Shown: positions 1-6,448, counted from the first letter of the stretch. The stretch: 8,945 nucleotides of DNA from an uncultured Pseudomonadota bacterium (GCA_902783675.1 CACZRW010000075.1:1-8945), one strand, 5' to 3'. Notes: a model not told the origin generated them from the sequence alone. A program made the numbers and translations.

Positions 1-2
1 AG

Positions 3-278
3 ACCCGCGCAGAACGGAAATGGGCCATTGTTGAGGAAACGGCAAAGGAAGACCTTGCAAAGTATGCTAATCTTCATGGCGAGAAAGCCGAAGAGATTAT
101 CAGCGTTTCCGAAGGTTTGTTTACGGCCAGAGATATCCTTAAACAAGCCAAGCGCTGGGTTGGCGAGTCCAGGTTCGCTAATGAACGCGCTATGAAAGCT
201 TACAATGCCAAACGCAACAGAGAAGGCATTGAGTATAGCCAGCGCTACTGGACCCAAGGTAAGGAAAACGAAAGATAA
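3..278 (+). CDS. C-terminal fragment of an unrecognised protein
   Basis: An open frame enters from the left edge and ends at TAA 276-278, giving the last 91 residues of a protein whose start lies outside the window. The visible part is highly charged (rich in Lys, Glu, Arg) and looks helical. It has no membrane segment, cysteine or motif that I recognise, and it ends in the charged tail KENER. A strong intrinsic terminator lies about 50 bases downstream, so this gene ends its own transcription unit and is not part of the atp operon. The other two forward frames are broken by stops. Codon use (GCC, AAG, GAA, GGC) resembles the genes downstream. No function is proposed. Confidence 0.7.
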   Translation, partial: TRAERKWAIVEETAKEDLAKYANLHGEKAEEIISVSEGLFTARDILKQAKRWVGESRFANERAMKAYNAKRNREGIEYSQRYWTQGKENER

Positions 279-327
279 CTCTTTCGGATAAACACAAGAA
301 CAACGATTTTTCATTCTCAACTCCTTT

Positions 328-370
328 AAAAAAGTTCCCCTGCCTCCGCTTGGAAGCAGGGGGATTTTTT
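328..370 (+). terminator. Rho-independent terminator of the upstream gene
   Basis: A G/C-rich hairpin pairs CCCCTGC (337-343) with GCAGGGG (356-362). It continues inward, after one mismatch, through TCC/GGA and closes on a GCTT loop. A run of six T follows (365-370). A matching run of six A precedes it (328-333), so the stem extends outward and the element could also act on the minus strand. It isolates the atp operon from the gene before it. Confidence 0.9.
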
Positions 371-382
371 AATGAATAATGA

Positions 383-401
383 GGAATTAGGAATTAGGAA
401 T
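383..401. repeat. Short tandem repeat, 7-bp unit
   Basis: GGAATTA occurs twice back to back (383-389, 390-396) and a third partial copy GGAAT follows (397-401). A small hairpin lies next to it, GGGAC (406-410) with GTCCC (414-418). Both are in the non-coding spacer between the terminator and the atp promoter. No role is evident. Confidence 0.75.
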
Positions 402-424
402 GAAAGGGACTTCGTCCCCGGGTG

Positions 425-497
425 AAAGTTTAAGGTTGAAGGTTTAATAAAATAAATTTTATTTTTAAACTTATAAGCTCATAAACCCTTAAACTTT
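425..497. repeat. Long A/T-rich inverted repeat upstream of the atp promoter
   Basis: The 11-base arm AAAGTTTAAGG (425-435) is the exact reverse complement of CCTTAAACTTT (487-497). Between the arms lies a second palindrome, AAAATAAA (449-456) and TTTATTTT (458-465). The element ends five bases before the proposed -35 box. It could be a protein-binding site, a cruciform or an old mobile-repeat remnant; the sequence does not decide. The 279-580 stretch otherwise holds only the terminator, the small repeat, the promoter and the atpI leader. Confidence 0.7.
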
Positions 498-501
498 TCA
501 T

Positions 502-530
502 TTGACTTCTTTGGTGCATGTCCTTATTTT
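502..530 (+). promoter_or_regulatory. Putative sigma70-type promoter of the atp operon
   Basis: TTGACT (502-507) matches five of six bases of the -35 consensus. After a 17-base spacer, TATTTT (525-530) matches four of six of the -10 consensus. Transcription would start near 537, leaving a leader of about 44 bases before atpI. It is the best promoter-like pair in the spacer and lies downstream of the terminator, as expected for the operon start. It is inferred from sequence only. Confidence 0.55.
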
Positions 531-580
531 AGCCGAAGCTTTAGGCCCTTGATAATTCTTGAAGCGGAGTAAAAGGTAAA

Positions 581-889
581 TTGACGCGTAAAGAACAAAA
601 GGAACTGGACGATTTCGCCGCCAAAATAGCAAAGGTGAAAGAGAAAACCTTGGGCGACGAACCCGAATCTGACAGCAGATTTTCCAGCGGGTGGGGTCTT
701 GGCGTGCGACTTGCGACCGAGCTTTTGGGCGGAGTTGTAGTCGGAGCGGGTATCGGGCTTTTGCTTGATTCTTGGTTTAGCACCAAGCCGCTTTTTGTTA
801 TAATATTCTTGCTGTTCGGCACTGCCGCGGGTATTTTGAATGTCTATCGCGTCGCCGCCGAGCAGGCTAAAAGGAAAGAAAAGAGGTAA
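581..889 (+). CDS. atpI: AtpI/AtpZ-type ATP synthase assembly protein (F0F1 subunit I)
   Basis: A 102-residue protein with a charged cytoplasmic N-terminus (residues 1-37), two membrane helices (about 42-63 and 70-88) joined by a tight turn, and a basic tail. The motif GVRLATELLGGVVVGAGIG (41-59) followed by LLDSW is typical of the short alphaproteobacterial AtpI. This family is a non-structural helper for assembling the c ring/Fo, sometimes linked to Mg2+ transport. It is first in the operon, as in other alphaproteobacteria. The start is TTG 581, preceded by GGAG (566-569); no in-frame ATG lies near enough to give the conserved N-terminal part. The stop is three bases before the next start, which suggests translational coupling to atpB. 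Confidence 0.9.
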   Translation: MTRKEQKELDDFAAKIAKVKEKTLGDEPESDSRFSSGWGLGVRLATELLGGVVVGAGIGLLLDSWFSTKPLFVIIFLLFGTAAGILNVYRVAAEQAKRKEKR

Positions 890-892
890 ACT

Positions 893-1618
893 TTGGCAAG
901 TCCTATGGAACAATTTAATATCAAGCCCATAATCCCGATAGAGGTCGGCGGTTTTGATATTTCCTTTACCAACTCGGCATTATTTATGAGCCTTGCGGTC
1001 GTTCTAAGCACGCTTTTTCTGGTGCTGGCAATGCGCAAACGCTCGCTTATCCCCGGCACCATGCAATCCGTGGCAGAGTCCATTTATGAATTCGTTGCGG
1101 GCGTAGTTAAAGAAAATGTCGGGCACGAGGGCAAAAAGTTCTTTCCGTTCATATTTACGATTTTCATCTTTATAGCCTTTGGCAATATGCTGGGGCTTTT
1201 GCCTTATTCATTCACCTTTACCAGCCATGTTTCCGCGGTCGGCACAATAGCGATTATTGCGCTTATCATCAATGTGGTGGTGGGGATAAGAGCAAAGGGC
1301 TGGGGCTGGCTGCATACATTTTGTCCCGCCGGCTCGCCCATAATTGCGGTGCCTATTTTGGTTCCTATTGAGATGATTTCATTTCTGGCAAAGCCGTTCA
1401 GCCTGACCGTCCGTCTTTCGGCGAACATGACTGTCGGACATGTTATGCTAAAGGTTATTGCCGGTTTTGTAGTTATGCTTGGTCTTGCGGGCGGCGTTTT
1501 GCCTTTGCTTTTTGATTGCGCCATCGTAATCTTTGAGATAGGCATCGGATTGTTGCAGGCTTATATCTTTACGGTTTTGTCCTGCATCTATCTGGGAGAA
1601 GCCCTGCACGAGCATTAG
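893..1618 (+). CDS. atpB: F1Fo ATP synthase subunit a
   Basis: A 241-residue polytopic membrane protein, the usual size for alphaproteobacterial subunit a. It forms the two proton half-channels against the c ring. The essential arginine is Arg174, in the segment FSLTVRLSANMTVGH (169-183), which matches the Arg210 region of E. coli. The family motif FGNMLGLLPYSF (96-107) is present, as is a C-terminal helix block ending near YIFTVLSCIYLGEALHEH. The start is taken as TTG 893 because AGAGG (882-886) sits six bases upstream and overlaps the end of atpI. ATG 905 would start four codons later but is too far from that site (18 bases). Nothing indicates a defect. Confidence 0.97.
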   Translation: MASPMEQFNIKPIIPIEVGGFDISFTNSALFMSLAVVLSTLFLVLAMRKRSLIPGTMQSVAESIYEFVAGVVKENVGHEGKKFFPFIFTIFIFIAFGNMLGLLPYSFTFTSHVSAVGTIAIIALIINVVVGIRAKGWGWLHTFCPAGSPIIAVPILVPIEMISFLAKPFSLTVRLSANMTVGHVMLKVIAGFVVMLGLAGGVLPLLFDCAIVIFEIGIGLLQAYIFTVLSCIYLGEALHEH

Positions 1619-1645
1619 TTTTTGGTTTAACTGGTTTAAGTTTAG

Positions 1646-1678
1646 TTTTTAATTTTTATTTTTAACAAAGAAAGGAAG
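1646..1678 (+). promoter_or_regulatory. U-rich translation leader and Shine-Dalgarno site of atpE
   Basis: The 66-base gap before atpE has a T-rich block ending in TTTTTAAC (1659-1666) and then a purine-rich site AAAGGAAG (1671-1678), seven bases from the ATG. E. coli atpE carries a comparable U-rich enhancer ending in UUUUAAC upstream of its ribosome site, which raises c-subunit synthesis. A similar role here is inferred from position and composition. Confidence 0.5.
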
Positions 1679-1684
1679 TAAAAA

Positions 1685-1918
1685 ATGGAAGGCGATATTG
1701 CAACAGCAGCAAAATACATTGGTGTAGGTCTTTGCGCATTAAGTATGATTGGCGCATCACTCGGAGTGGCAAACATCTGGGTATCCGTCATCAACACCGT
1801 AGGCCGCAACCCCTCGGTAAAGGCAGATGTAAACCTTTACGGTTGGGCGGGCTTTGCCGTAACGGAAGCTATTGCGCTTTACGCTTTGGTTTTGGCGCTT
1901 ATTACGATTTACGCTTAA
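1685..1918 (+). CDS. atpE: F1Fo ATP synthase subunit c (proteolipid)
   Basis: A 77-residue helical hairpin, the normal length for the alphaproteobacterial c subunit. Several copies form the rotor ring in the membrane. Helix 1 spans about 9-38. The polar cytoplasmic loop carries GRNPS (40-44), matching the RQP/RNP loop that contacts gamma/epsilon. Helix 2 (about 53-76) carries the proton-binding carboxylate Glu61 in FAVTEAIALY. The residues that make a Na+ site (Gln in helix 1, Ser/Thr right after the Glu) are absent, so proton coupling is expected. The glycine motif of helix 1 is partly replaced: Gly23, Ser25, Gly27, Ala29 instead of four glycines. The gene has its own strong ribosome site, a U-rich leader and a hairpin behind it. 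Confidence 0.97.
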   Translation: MEGDIATAAKYIGVGLCALSMIGASLGVANIWVSVINTVGRNPSVKADVNLYGWAGFAVTEAIALYALVLALITIYA

Positions 1919-1935
1919 AACAAAGAAGATTTTCT

Positions 1936-1967
1936 TTCGCCTTTGCCTTTTTTAAAAGGCGGGCGAA
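1936..1967 (+). promoter_or_regulatory. Hairpin in the atpE-atpF' gap
   Basis: The outer stem TTCGCC (1936-1941) pairs with GGCGAA (1962-1967). The inner stem GCCTTT (1945-1950) pairs with AAAGGC (1955-1960) around a TTTA loop. No T run follows, so it is not a canonical terminator. It starts 18 bases after the atpE stop and ends 14 bases before the atpF' ribosome site (AAAGGAAG 1981-1988). By position it could protect the 3' end of atpE mRNA or set an RNA processing point, giving c a higher yield than the genes behind it. This role is inferred. Confidence 0.55.
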
Positions 1968-1997
1968 GGCTATCTTTCAAAAAGGAAGTTACCGAAA

Positions 1998-2492
1998 ATG
2001 CCGCAATTAGACCCGACTTGGTTTGTATCGCAGATATTTTGGCTGATTATAATGTTCGGCATCTTGTATATTTTAATGAGCAAGGTTGCCCTTCCTCCCG
2101 TTGACAAGGTTCTTGAGGACCGTCAAAAGCGGATAGAGGACGACATTCGCCGCGCCACCGAATTGAAGGAGGAGGCGGAAGCTGCTTTAAAAAATTACGA
2201 GGACGCTTTAAAAGGCGCAAATGCCGAAGCCAAAAAGATCATCTCTGATGCCAAAGACGAAATGGCCGCCTTGTCCGCGAAAAAGGATAAGGAGCTGACC
2301 GAGCGGCTTGCGCATCAAGTCAAGCAAAGCGAAGAGGGTTTGGAAAAGGCCAAAGCTGCAGCATTAAAAGAAGTAAAGAAAATGTCCGAGGAGCTGGCGA
2401 TTGCCATGGTTGAAAAGCTGACCGGCATAAAGCCCAGTGCCAAAGATGTCTCCGATGCTTCCGGTAAAGTCTTTAAGGAGAGCAAGGCATGA
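1998..2492 (+). CDS. atpF': F1Fo ATP synthase subunit b' (second b-type stator subunit)
   Basis: A 164-residue stator protein with one N-terminal membrane helix (about 9-28) followed by a long charged coiled coil (about 36-150). The opening LDPTWFVSQIFWLIIMFGI and the motif LPPVDKVLEDRQKRIEDDI (32-50) are characteristic of b', the partner of b in alphaproteobacteria, cyanobacteria and chloroplasts. b and b' together make the peripheral stalk that holds the alpha/beta hexamer still. The ATG has AAAGGAAG at 1981-1988. The final bases overlap the start of atpF in ATGA (2489-2492), so the two stalk proteins are likely translated in step. Length is normal for the family. Confidence 0.95.
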   Translation: MPQLDPTWFVSQIFWLIIMFGILYILMSKVALPPVDKVLEDRQKRIEDDIRRATELKEEAEAALKNYEDALKGANAEAKKIISDAKDEMAALSAKKDKELTERLAHQVKQSEEGLEKAKAAALKEVKKMSEELAIAMVEKLTGIKPSAKDVSDASGKVFKESKA

Positions 2493-3046
2493 TAATATCC
2501 GAAGCTATTGCCGCCACCGAAAGCGCCGCTACCCACGCCCACGAAGCCGAGGTTTTCTACGCCTCGCCCGAGTTTTGGGTATCTGCGGCATTCGTAATCG
2601 TCGTCGTATCTTTTGCAAAGCCCATTGCCAAGATTCTCAAAAAAGTCACTTCCGAACGCGCGCAGAAAATCAGCGACAAAATTGATGATGCACGGCGCTT
2701 AAAGGACGAGGCCGCGGAACTTTTGGCAGAATATGAAAGAAGGTTCAAAGATGCCGAAGCCGAAGCCGCCGCCATTGTCGCCAAGGCTAAGGAAAACGCT
2801 GCCCGCTTCAAAAAGGAAGCCGAGGAGGCAATGAACCTTGCCTTAGCAAAGAAAGAAGAGCAGGCGTTTGATAAAATAAAATCCGCCGAGACCGGTGCAT
2901 CGGAAGAAATCCGCGCTCATGTCATTGATGTCGGCACCAAAACGACCGTTGAAGTCATCTCGGGCGCGCTTAAAAACCAAGTAACCGCCCAAATGCTCGC
3001 GGCGTCTTTGAAAGAACTCCCCGTAAGTTTACAAAAGCTTGCGTGA
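2489..3046 (+). CDS. atpF: F1Fo ATP synthase subunit b
   Basis: A 185-residue peripheral-stalk subunit. It has a short polar N-terminus rich in Ala, Glu and His (1-22), one membrane helix (about 29-43, after SPEFWVSAAF) and a long Lys/Glu/Ala-rich coiled coil to about residue 145. The last 40 residues contain the helical region expected to meet delta at the top of F1. The start ATG 2489 overlaps the b' stop by four bases (ATGA), with AAGGAG (2475-2480) eight bases upstream, a clear case for coupled translation. It follows b' directly, as in other alphaproteobacteria. It is the last gene of the Fo block; in most relatives the operon ends here. Confidence 0.94.
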   Translation: MIISEAIAATESAATHAHEAEVFYASPEFWVSAAFVIVVVSFAKPIAKILKKVTSERAQKISDKIDDARRLKDEAAELLAEYERRFKDAEAEAAAIVAKAKENAARFKKEAEEAMNLALAKKEEQAFDKIKSAETGASEEIRAHVIDVGTKTTVEVISGALKNQVTAQMLAASLKELPVSLQKLA

Positions 3047-3052
3047 TAAGTC

Positions 3053-3122
3053 GGGATAGGCTAATCTTTCGCTTAAAGAGCCTGCCTCACAAGGAGTAAA
3101 GGAAAAAAGGAGATTAGCCCCC
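3053..3122 (+). promoter_or_regulatory. Inverted repeat covering the ribosome site of the 3123 gene
   Basis: GGCTAATCT (3059-3067) is the exact reverse complement of AGATTAGCC (3111-3119). GGG (3053-3055) can pair with CCC (3120-3122) across a three-base bulge. The second arm takes in the end of the AAGGAG site (3107-3112) and everything up to the TTG start at 3123. A small hairpin, TCTTT/AAAGA, may form in the loop. If formed in the mRNA, the stem would limit initiation of the next gene. The pairing is seen in the sequence; the regulatory effect is inferred. Confidence 0.5.
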
Positions 3123-4247
3123 TTGCGTTTTATTTTAAAACTTTTCCATTTTCTAGTCTTAAGCGTAGTATGGCTTGTCATTTACGCCAAAGCGGTAGAG
3201 CTTTATTTCTATAAAATCTGGGGCTTTCGCATTTACAACCACAAACAGTGGGACATGATACCGGCGGAATGGAAAAACGGCTGGATAATAGACACTCCGT
3301 CCGAGTTCTTCTTTTTCTTCTCCATCGCAATGATTCTGCCGGTTTTTGCCATCGGTCTGGCCGTGCTTTTGCGCGCACCGTGGGGCAAGTTCTATAACAA
3401 CATTTACCACGCTTTAAGTGAAAAGAAAAAAGTCCGCCATCGCCAGAAAATAGACAAGTTCCCCAGCGCCGAGGAGCTTGCCAAGGTTCTTTTGGAAAAA
3501 GTCCGAAACAAAAAGAAAAAAATCGGCAAGGACAAAATGCCGCCGCGAATGGACGGCGTCGTGCCTTTAACTCAACATAAGATAAGGGAAGAGCTGCCTA
3601 AGACCGAGCAGAAAAAGCTTCCCAAGGAAGAACCGCCCACGCTGGAAGATGTCGCAAAGACCGACTCCGACGCTCTCGTGGCATCTGCGACTCTGCCCGA
3701 GCCCAAGATGACCAGCCGCATCGAAGTAAAATACGCCGTCCTTTCGCAAGCGGAAGCCGCCGGTTTACGCATTGTCCAAGAAGTAAAAATCGGCGTAGAT
3801 ATAATTGACTTTGCCCTTATTACCGAAGGCGCGGTTTACCTTATCAATCTTGAGCCTGTCGGCGCCGAGTGGGTTGCCGACGAAATAGGTTTTGAAAACG
3901 ATGAGCCTTTATGGTTCAGCGAGACCAAATACGAGACTTCGCCGGTGTTTAAACTCTTGCGCGCGACAAGGTATTTTGAATCGGTGCTTAAAGACATTCT
4001 GGGCCCCGACAGGGATAAGATTGCCGTCAAGAAGATGTTCCTTATCGGCGGCGGCTCTATTCTTAATTACAGCGATATTTCCGACACTTGGGAGGACAGC
4101 GAAGTTGAGACTTACCGCTTAAAAGGCGGCCGCCCCGAAACCGTGCCCTTATTTGACGATTTCCTTGATGAGCAAAAAGCCAAAGGTAAAAACTCGGATG
4201 ATATAATTGAAAAAATATACACGGCGCTCGTTGCCGTAGAGCCTTAA
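3123..4247 (+). CDS. Unrecognised two-helix membrane protein with NERD-like C-terminal domain
   Basis: A 374-residue protein not belonging to any ATP synthase subunit I know. Residues 6-27 and 62-83 are membrane helices. The loop between them (34-60) is rich in Trp and is probably periplasmic by the positive-inside rule. Residues 84-195 form a basic, then Lys/Glu/Pro-rich linker, likely cytoplasmic and partly disordered. Residues 200-315 look like a compact alpha/beta domain. VDIIDFALITEGAVYLINLE (225-244), GAEW (247-250), SPVFKLLRATRYFESVL (273-289) and VKKMFLIGG (302-310) follow the strand and helix order of NERD (nuclease-related) domains. Where active NERD proteins have Glu-x-Lys, this one has Asn242-Leu-Glu244, so it would be a non-catalytic version. 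The TTG start has AAGGAG 10 bases upstream. The gene lies between the Fo and F1 genes in the same orientation with short gaps, so it is probably co-transcribed. It could be an assembly or regulatory partner of the synthase, or an unrelated passenger. The frame is intact and codon use resembles its neighbours. Confidence 0.85.
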   Translation: MRFILKLFHFLVLSVVWLVIYAKAVELYFYKIWGFRIYNHKQWDMIPAEWKNGWIIDTPSEFFFFFSIAMILPVFAIGLAVLLRAPWGKFYNNIYHALSEKKKVRHRQKIDKFPSAEELAKVLLEKVRNKKKKIGKDKMPPRMDGVVPLTQHKIREELPKTEQKKLPKEEPPTLEDVAKTDSDALVASATLPEPKMTSRIEVKYAVLSQAEAAGLRIVQEVKIGVDIIDFALITEGAVYLINLEPVGAEWVADEIGFENDEPLWFSETKYETSPVFKLLRATRYFESVLKDILGPDRDKIAVKKMFLIGGGSILNYSDISDTWEDSEVETYRLKGGRPETVPLFDDFLDEQKAKGKNSDDIIEKIYTALVAVEP

Positions 4248-4283
4248 AAAAGTATTTTTTTTGGTTTGGGTTATTGCTATGAC

Positions 4284-4310
4284 CGGGTGAATGTGCTAAA
4301 AGCTAACCCG
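4284..4310 (+). promoter_or_regulatory. Hairpin in the leader between the 3123 gene and atpH
   Basis: CGGGT (4284-4288) pairs with ACCCG (4306-4310), and the loop contains an inner stem GCT (4295-4297) with AGC (4301-4303). An alternative pairing, GGGTTA (4268-4273) with TAACCC (4304-4309), uses the same second arm, so two exclusive folds are possible. No T run follows it. It lies 24 bases upstream of the atpH ribosome site. The 98-base gap holds no gene. An extended -10-like TGCTATGAC (4275-4283) is present but lacks a convincing -35. Confidence 0.4.
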
Positions 4311-4345
4311 CTTAAAAATGAAAGAACAGAAAACAGGAGAAAGAT

Positions 4346-4903
4346 TTGTCTTCAACATTTTCCATTAAGAACGAATTAGCGTCCCGCTACAGCCTTGCGC
4401 TTTTGGACATTGCCGTGGAAAAGAAGCAATTGTCCGCCGTTCAGGACGACTTAAAAGCTCTGGCAAAGATGTGCAAGGAAAATGCCGCATTCAGCTTTAT
4501 GCTTAACTGTCCGACCATTGCCGAAAAGCAAAAGGTGGACGCGATTTTGGCTATTGCGGACAAGGCAAAGTTTTCTAAAACCACTTCAGATTTTTTGGGC
4601 ACGGTCGCAAGCAACAATCGCTTGTTTGCTCTGCCCGCGATGATTGACGCTTTCTTTGCTCTGCTTGCAAAGAGAAACGGCGTCGTTCCCGTATCGGTAA
4701 TTTCCGCAATCGAGCTTGATAAAAAGCAAACGGACGAGATAACGGATACTTTAAAAAAGGCGCTTGGTTCTTCCATTGCGCTTTCTTTGAAAGTGGACGC
4801 AAGGCTGCTTGGCGGTCTTATGGTGAAAATCGGTTCCGTTTTGATAGATAGCTCGCTAAGCTCAAAAGTGCAGCAACTTAAAACAGTAATGAAAGGTGCT
4901 TAA
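4346..4903 (+). CDS. atpH: F1Fo ATP synthase subunit delta (OSCP type)
   Basis: A 185-residue soluble stator protein that caps the top of F1 and links alpha to the b/b' stalk. The N-terminal helical domain begins with ASRYSLALLDIA (12-23), matching the family's conserved RYA-AL motif. The C-terminal domain has the signature GGLMVKIGSVLIDSSLSSK (156-174), typical of delta/OSCP. Length is normal. The start is TTG 4346, with AGGAG (4335-4339) six bases before it; there is no nearby in-frame ATG. It is the first F1 gene, as in the separate alphaproteobacterial F1 operon atpHAGDC. The stop TAA is three bases before the atpA start, so coupling is likely. Confidence 0.96.
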   Translation: MSSTFSIKNELASRYSLALLDIAVEKKQLSAVQDDLKALAKMCKENAAFSFMLNCPTIAEKQKVDAILAIADKAKFSKTTSDFLGTVASNNRLFALPAMIDAFFALLAKRNGVVPVSVISAIELDKKQTDEITDTLKKALGSSIALSLKVDARLLGGLMVKIGSVLIDSSLSSKVQQLKTVMKGA

Positions 4904-4906
4904 AAC

Positions 4907-6448
4907 ATGGATTTAGAAGCAACAGAAATAACTTCGCTCATAAAGGACAGGATTGAACATTTCGAATCCCATTCTGACACGGTCGAAGTAGGGCAAGTAA
5001 TCTCGGTCGGCGACGGCATTGCCCGCGTTTACGGCATGGAGAAAGTTCGTGCCGGTGAAATGGTCGAGTTCCCCGACGGCACCCGCGGTATGGCGCTTAA
5101 CCTTGAAACCGACAATGTCGGCGTGGTTATTTTCGGTTCCGACCAAGCCATTAAAGAGGGCGATATTGTAAAGCGCACGGGCGAGATTGTCTCTGTTCCT
5201 GTCGGCAAGGAATTGCTGGGCAGAGTTGTTGACGGCCTCGGCCAGCCCATTGACGGCAAAGGCAAGCTTGGCAACAAGAAATTTGCTCGCGCCGAGGCAA
5301 AGGCTCCCGGCATTATTACTCGCCGTTCGGTTTATGAACCCGTGCAAACCGGTATTAAGTCGATTGACGCGCTTATTCCTATCGGTCGCGGCCAGCGTGA
5401 ATTGCTTATCGGCGACCGCCAAACCGGTAAAACCGCTATCATCGTTGACACTATTTTGAATCAAAAACCTTTGAACGATAAGGCAAAGGACGATAAAGAA
5501 AAGCTTTTCTGCATCTATGTTGCCGTCGGACAAAAGCGTTCCACGGTCGCTCAAGTGGTAAAGACCTTGCAGGACAAGGGCGCGTTTGACTACACCATTG
5601 TAGTCGCCGCTACCGCTTCCGATCCCGCTCCTTTGCAATTCATCGCACCCTACACCGGTGCGGCGATGGGCGAGTTTTTCCGCGACAACGGTATGAACGC
5701 AATTATTTTCTATGATGATTTATCAAAGCAAGCCACGGCTTACAGACAAATGTCGCTTCTTCTTCGTCGTCCCCCAGGACGTGAAGCCTATCCCGGTGAT
5801 GTTTTCTATTTGCATTCCCGTTTGCTTGAACGCGCTGCGAAGCTGAATGACGAATTGGGCGGCGGTTCGCTTACCGCAATCCCTGTCATTGAGACGCAGG
5901 CAGGCGATGTCTCGGCTTACATTCCCACGAATGTGATTTCCATCACGGACGGACAGATATTCCTTGAGACGGCTTTGTTCTATCAAGGTATTCGCCCCGC
6001 GGTCAATGTCGGCATCTCCGTTTCCCGTGTGGGTTCGGCGGCTCAGATAAAGGCGATGAAGCAAGTCGCCGGTTCTATCAAGCTGGATCTTGCGCAGTAT
6101 CGTGAAATGGCGGCCTTCTCGCAGTTTGCATCGGACTTGGACGCATCTACCCAGAAGCTTCTTGCCAAGGGCGCGCGCCTTACCGAGCTTTTAAAGCAAA
6201 AGCAATACTGCCCGCTCCCCGTTGAGGAAGAGGTTGTGTCGATTTTCGCAGGCGTAAAGGGCTACTTGGAAGCCGTTGCTGTCAAGGATGTGAATCGCTT
6301 TGAGGAAGAGATGCTTTCAAAGATGAGGACCGACGCTCCGAACATTCTGGATTCTATCCGCAAGGAAAAGAAGATTACCGAGGAGAACGAGCTCGAATTG
6401 AAGCAATTCATTGAGACTTTCGCGGCTTCTTTTGAACAGGCAAGCTGA
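4907..6448 (+). CDS. atpA: F1Fo ATP synthase subunit alpha
   Basis: A 513-residue non-catalytic nucleotide-binding subunit, three per F1, of normal family length. It has the N-terminal beta-barrel region (about 25-95) with [13 protein letters not shown] (31-43). The P-loop GDRQTGKT is at 169-176, and the Walker B region [10 protein letters not shown] at 266-275. The ATP synthase alpha/beta signature lies near [17 protein letters not shown] (364-380), where Arg374 is the arginine finger that reaches into the beta catalytic site. A helical C-terminal domain follows. The ATG is three bases after atpH, and its weak ribosome site (AAAGG) lies inside the end of atpH, so translation probably depends on the gene before. 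No unusual change was seen. Confidence 0.98.
   Translation: MDLEATEITSLIKDRIEHFESHSDTVEVGQVISVGDGIARVYGMEKVRAGEMVEFPDGTRGMALNLETDNVGVVIFGSDQAIKEGDIVKRTGEIVSVPVGKELLGRVVDGLGQPIDGKGKLGNKKFARAEAKAPGIITRRSVYEPVQTGIKSIDALIPIGRGQRELLIGDRQTGKTAIIVDTILNQKPLNDKAKDDKEKLFCIYVAVGQKRSTVAQVVKTLQDKGAFDYTIVVAATASDPAPLQFIAPYTGAAMGEFFRDNGMNAIIFYDDLSKQATAYRQMSLLLRRPPGREAYPGDVFYLHSRLLERAAKLNDELGGGSLTAIPVIETQAGDVSAYIPTNVISITDGQIFLETALFYQGIRPAVNVGISVSRVGSAAQIKAMKQVAGSIKLDLAQYREMAAFSQFASDLDASTQKLLAKGARLTELLKQKQYCPLPVEEEVVSIFAGVKGYLEAVAVKDVNRFEEEMLSKMRTDAPNILDSIRKEKKITEENELELKQFIETFAASFEQAS

Noticed and set aside
905..907. ATG as the start of atpB instead of TTG 893
   Set aside because: AGAGG at 882-886 is six bases from the TTG but 18 from the ATG.
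1685..1918. Sodium-binding signature in the c subunit
   Set aside because: Glu61 is present but the helix-1 Gln and the Ser/Thr after the Glu are not, so a proton ring is expected.
1732..2010. Forward open frame overlapping atpE, the hairpin and the atpF' start
   Set aside because: It lies in another frame of atpE, and its translation is basic and low in sense. atpE and atpF' explain the region.
4221..4262. Hairpin ACGGC/GCCGT followed by eight T, as a terminator after the 3123 gene
   Set aside because: The stem is only five pairs, lies inside the coding end, and is 17 bases from the T run. The A6/T8 pairing alone is too weak. Not a convincing terminator.
4318..4368. Possible 16-residue leader peptide overlapping the atpH start
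   Set aside because: ATG 4318 has no ribosome site upstream, and the peptide shows no attenuation-type codon run.
4913..5638. Open frame of 241 codons on the minus strand opposite atpA
   Set aside because: A shadow of atpA; the translation has no domain features and the forward gene is unambiguous.
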